From Candidatus Omnitrophota bacterium (GTDB taxonomy: Bacteria; Omnitrophota; Gorgyraeia; B26-G9), in NCBI GenBank assembly GCA_018399295.1, contig JAGYOO010000043.1:1-8507 (forward strand): a stretch of 8,507 nt of DNA, given 5' to 3'. Positions within the stretch are counted from its first letter, which is position 1. Every line of letters starts with the position of its first letter. This document shows positions 6,705-8,507 of the stretch, one piece after another. The notes under the pieces were generated by a model. That model searched no databases and was not told the origin of the DNA. It was given only the letters and a program-made list of their open reading frames with translations. The translations under genes were made by a program, and so were the position numbers.

Positions 6705-6714
6705 AATTCCTCCT
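6702..6714 (-). promoter_or_regulatory. Ribosome-binding site and TTG start of the VIT1-family gene
   Basis: Read on the minus strand, AGGAGG (6714-6709) is followed by AATT and then TTG (6704-6702). The full-consensus site and the absence of a nearby in-frame ATG decide for the TTG start. The 4-nt spacing is short, which together with TTG may hold translation down. Confidence 0.65.
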
Positions 6715-6787
6715 GATCGTGACTATTCCTGTCTGTTGAGTGATGAAAGCAATTTCCGCTCCGAAAGCCTTCAAGGGTGTCTCCCGG

Positions 6788-6821
6788 TCTGATTTAGTGA
6801 AATATCGTGAAATGAATCAGA
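6788..6821. promoter_or_regulatory. Dyad with internal direct repeats in the divergent region
   Basis: TCTGATT (6788-6794) and AATCAGA (6815-6821) are perfect 7-bp inverted arms with 20 bp between them. The spacer holds GTGAAAT twice (6797-6803 and 6807-6813), exactly one helical turn apart. The element lies at or just after the predicted start site of the minus-strand promoter, a typical operator position for a repressor of the transporter gene. The regulator is unknown, and the arms do not match a Fur or FNR box that I recognise. Confidence 0.4.
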
Positions 6822-6827
6822 AACAGG

Positions 6828-6855
6828 ATAATACCGGTCATTGCCGCAAGGACAA
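6828..6855 (-). promoter_or_regulatory. Candidate sigma70-type promoter for the VIT1-family gene
   Basis: On the minus strand, TTGTCC (6855-6850) and TATTAT (6833-6828) are separated by 16 bp, matching the -35 and -10 consensus at 4/6 and 5/6 positions. The start of transcription would be near 6821, giving a leader of about 115 nt. It overlaps the plus-strand candidate, so the two would compete. Confidence 0.35.
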
Positions 6856-6870
6856 CGGCAGGGTTAGGAT
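6841..6870 (+). promoter_or_regulatory. Candidate sigma70-type promoter for the hemerythrin-like operon
   Basis: TTGCCG (6841-6846) and TAGGAT (6865-6870) with an 18-bp spacer match the consensus at four positions each. A small inverted repeat, TGCCG (6842-6846) with CGGCA (6856-6860), spans the -35 and spacer and could be an operator. The start site would be near 6877, about 45 nt before the first hemerythrin-like gene. Confidence 0.3.
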
Positions 6871-6921
6871 ATAGAAGAGTTTCTGGTTTTGGACCGGTAC
6901 GGGTTTAACAGGGGGGATAAT

Positions 6922-7344
6922 ATGATGAATATTTTTGAGGTTTTAAAAGAGGAGCATTCTTCGCTGAAGGAGACATTGAGTGAGGTTCTTGAGTTGGGAG
7001 AAAAAGGAGATGCGTTTTCCGATTTTAAGGATGAGTTTGATTGTCATACCCGGGGGGAGGAAAAGTATCTTTATCCTGAATCAAGTTCCGCCGGGTTTAA
7101 GGAGTTGGCGCTGCTGTTGAAAGAAGAGCATGATGCGGCCCGGATCCTGCTGAAGCAGATGGACGGGATGTCGGGTAAGGAAGAGACCTGGGTGCCGAAG
7201 GCAAAGGTGTTTCAGGAGCTTATAACCGCGCATATCCAACGGGAGGAAGACAGTCTGTTGCCGCGCGTGGAGCAGAAGATGGATGAGCGCAAGGTGGGCG
7301 AGATGACGAAAAAATATGAAGAGTTAAAAGGCGCGACAGTTTAG
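6922..7344 (+). CDS. Hemerythrin-like HHE protein 1
   Basis: A 140-residue single-domain HHE cation-binding protein, predicted to be a four-helix bundle holding a di-iron centre. Likely ligands are H12, H42-x3-E46, H70 and H104-x3-E108. Family members bind or sense O2 or NO, or handle iron; which applies here is not visible. The core GEEKYLYP (45-52) follows the second ligand histidine, and an E-T-W-V-P-K turn (W90) joins helices three and four. AGGGGGG at 6910-6916 gives a 5-nt gap to ATG 6922. The next codon, ATG 6925, aligns with the starts of paralogues 2 and 3 and is equally possible. A TTG at 6889 in the same frame lacks support. First gene of a four-gene run, 21 bp before the next. Confidence 0.92.
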   Translation: MMNIFEVLKEEHSSLKETLSEVLELGEKGDAFSDFKDEFDCHTRGEEKYLYPESSSAGFKELALLLKEEHDAARILLKQMDGMSGKEETWVPKAKVFQELITAHIQREEDSLLPRVEQKMDERKVGEMTKKYEELKGATV

Positions 7345-7365
7345 GCCTGATTGGAAGAAGAGTAA

Positions 7366-7773
7366 ATGGATATTTTCGATGCCTTAAGGCAGGATCATCG
7401 GCAGTTGGAGAAGTTGTTTCAACAGGCTTTGGCTGATAAGCAGAAGGCGGAATCGTTTGACCTGTTCCGGCGACTGTTTGCCGCGCATACGGACGCGGAG
7501 CAGAGGTTTTTTTATTTGGAGGTCGAGGCCGCGGGTCTGAAGAAGATTATCCTGGTGTATGTGGAAGAACATAATCTGGCTGATCTGCTTTTGGACGAGC
7601 TGATGGATATGAACGGTCAGGAGGAAAACTGGATCGCGAAGCTGACGCTGCTGACCGACCTGATCAGGATGCATATCACGAAAGAGGAAAAAGAGCTGTT
7701 CCCCCTGGTCGAACGGACTTTGTCCAGTGACAAGAAAAAAGAGATTTTGAATAATTATCTGATGGTGCAGTAG
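7366..7773 (+). CDS. Hemerythrin-like HHE protein 2 (most divergent copy)
   Basis: A 135-residue paralogue. The ligand set is intact: H11, H41-x3-E45, H69 and H103-x3-E107, with exactly the spacing of the other copies. It differs in the helix-two core: where copies 1, 3 and 4 read G-E-E-x-Y-x-Y-P after the histidine, this one reads A-E-Q-R-F-F-Y-L, losing Gly, Pro and the first Tyr near the presumed metal site. That may change O2 access or partner binding rather than abolish metal binding. W89 is conserved. The ribosome-binding site is modest (GGAAG at 7353-7357, 8 nt before ATG). It lies 21 bp after copy 1 and 20 bp before copy 3, so co-transcription is likely. Confidence 0.9.
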   Translation: MDIFDALRQDHRQLEKLFQQALADKQKAESFDLFRRLFAAHTDAEQRFFYLEVEAAGLKKIILVYVEEHNLADLLLDELMDMNGQEENWIAKLTLLTDLIRMHITKEEKELFPLVERTLSSDKKKEILNNYLMVQ

Positions 7774-7793
7774 AGATAGAGGAGGAAAAGGTT

Positions 7794-8219
7794 ATGCCGA
7801 TTTTTGAAAAGCTTATCGAAGAGCATGAGCGGATCCGCGATATGTTCGAAAAGGCCTTGTCGCAGCCGCCAAAAGGACAGGTGTTTGAACAGCTTAAAAA
7901 TGAGCTTGACGCACATATGCGCGGTGAAGAGGAATATGTCTATCCGGAGACAGCGGGGGTCGGCCTGCGGGACCAGACCCTGGAATCGATCCAGGAGCAT
8001 CATGTGGCCCGGATCGTCTTGTCCGAACTGCAGCGGATTTCGGGAGAGGACAAGGCCTGGATGCCGAAGCTGAAGGTGTTGCATGAAGAGGTGGAGCATC
8101 ATCTTGATGAGGAGGAAGAAGATCTGTTTTTCGAGGGTCGTAAAAGGCTGGATGAAAATAAGCAGCAGGAAATGGCGGACCGGTATCAGCAGATGCGTAT
8201 TGCCGCGCTGGTCATGTGA
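7794..8219 (+). CDS. Hemerythrin-like HHE protein 3
   Basis: A 141-residue paralogue with predicted di-iron ligands H11, H41-x3-E45, H69 and H103-x3-E107. Extra histidines at 70 and 102 make two doublets. It keeps GEEEYVYP (44-51) and W89. The acidic run E106-E109 next to the last ligands is the densest in the set and could help recruit metal. The start is clear: AGGAGG at 7780-7785, 8 nt before ATG, is the strongest ribosome-binding site of the four copies and suggests the highest translation. It lies 18 bp upstream of copy 4. Confidence 0.92.
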   Translation: MPIFEKLIEEHERIRDMFEKALSQPPKGQVFEQLKNELDAHMRGEEEYVYPETAGVGLRDQTLESIQEHHVARIVLSELQRISGEDKAWMPKLKVLHEEVEHHLDEEEEDLFFEGRKRLDENKQQEMADRYQQMRIAALVM

Positions 8220-8237
8220 TAGATAAGGAGCGAGATT

Positions 8238-8507
8238 ATGGAGTTAATGGATATTTTCGTGATGCTGAATGATGAACACGACCAGTTCCGGAGTATGTTT
8301 CAAAGTCTGATCTTAAATCCGCGCAAGGGGGCGGCGTTTGAGACCTTGCGGCGGGACCTGGCCATTCATATGGAGGGTGAAGAAAAGTATTTATATCCGC
8401 GGGTTATCGCGACGGGGCTGGAGGATATCGCGTTGGAGTCTATCGAAGAGCATCTTGTGGCTAAGACGCTGCTGGATGATCTGGAGGCTATTGCCGAACT
8501 GGAAGGA
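8238..8507 (+). CDS. Hemerythrin-like HHE protein 4, 3' end outside window
   Basis: The first 90 residues of a fourth paralogue, cut by the window end. Visible ligands are H14, H44-x3-E48 and H72, with the same spacing as the other copies; the fourth helix with its H-x3-E lies beyond the edge. It keeps GEEKYLYP (47-54). AAGGAG at 8225-8230 sits 7 nt before ATG 8238, giving three more N-terminal residues than copies 2 and 3. The ATG at 8247 would align with them but is 16 nt from the site. More copies could follow. Confidence 0.9.
   Translation, partial: MELMDIFVMLNDEHDQFRSMFQSLILNPRKGAAFETLRRDLAIHMEGEEKYLYPRVIATGLEDIALESIEEHLVAKTLLDDLEAIAELEG

Noticed and set aside
6833..6898. ACCGGT twice, 60 bp apart (6833-6838 and 6893-6898), as a paired operator
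   Set aside because: A six-base palindrome repeated once in 200 bp is weak evidence, and neither copy extends into a longer dyad.

Overview
This 8.5-kb window looks like a bacterial chromosome or metagenome contig of roughly balanced base composition. It has clear Shine-Dalgarno sites and mixed ATG/TTG starts. There is no rRNA, tRNA or other phylogenetic marker, so the taxon cannot be fixed. Dense unclassified radical-SAM genes, CACAGAG-type intergenic repeats and an R-S-Q-K-T-E repeat tail remind me of uncultivated lineages such as Omnitrophota or some Desulfobacterota. That is an impression from memory, not evidence.

Layout. (1) Positions 3-3846 (+) hold three radical-SAM enzymes in a row. 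Two are related SPASM-like proteins, the first cut by the window edge. The third is a cobalamin-binding-type radical-SAM protein that overlaps the second by 4 nt (ATGA). They look like one operon for an unidentified modification pathway. (2) Positions 3801-4536 are a repeat-rich non-coding stretch. A 21-bp tandem repeat supplies the last 14 codons of the third enzyme. A nested inverted-repeat element of about 384 bp starts at its stop codon, followed by 8-bp tandem repeats and an imperfect hairpin. (3) Positions 4537-5934 (+) encode a secreted protein of unknown family with faint protein-kinase/HipA-like motifs. (4) Positions 5955-6704 (-) encode a VIT1/CCC1-family Fe/Mn transporter, convergent with the secreted gene. 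(5) Positions 6922-8507 (+) carry four tandem genes for single-domain hemerythrin-like (HHE) proteins, the last cut by the window edge. They diverge from the transporter gene across a 217-bp region with overlapping candidate promoters and a dyad.

How the parts may work together. The HHE proteins should bind a non-heme di-iron centre. The VIT1 family moves ferrous iron or manganese out of the cytosol. Their divergent arrangement suggests a shared iron, oxygen or NO response, with the HHE proteins binding or sensing and the transporter disposing of metal. This is inferred from gene order and families only. The radical-SAM operon and the secreted protein have no visible functional link to it.
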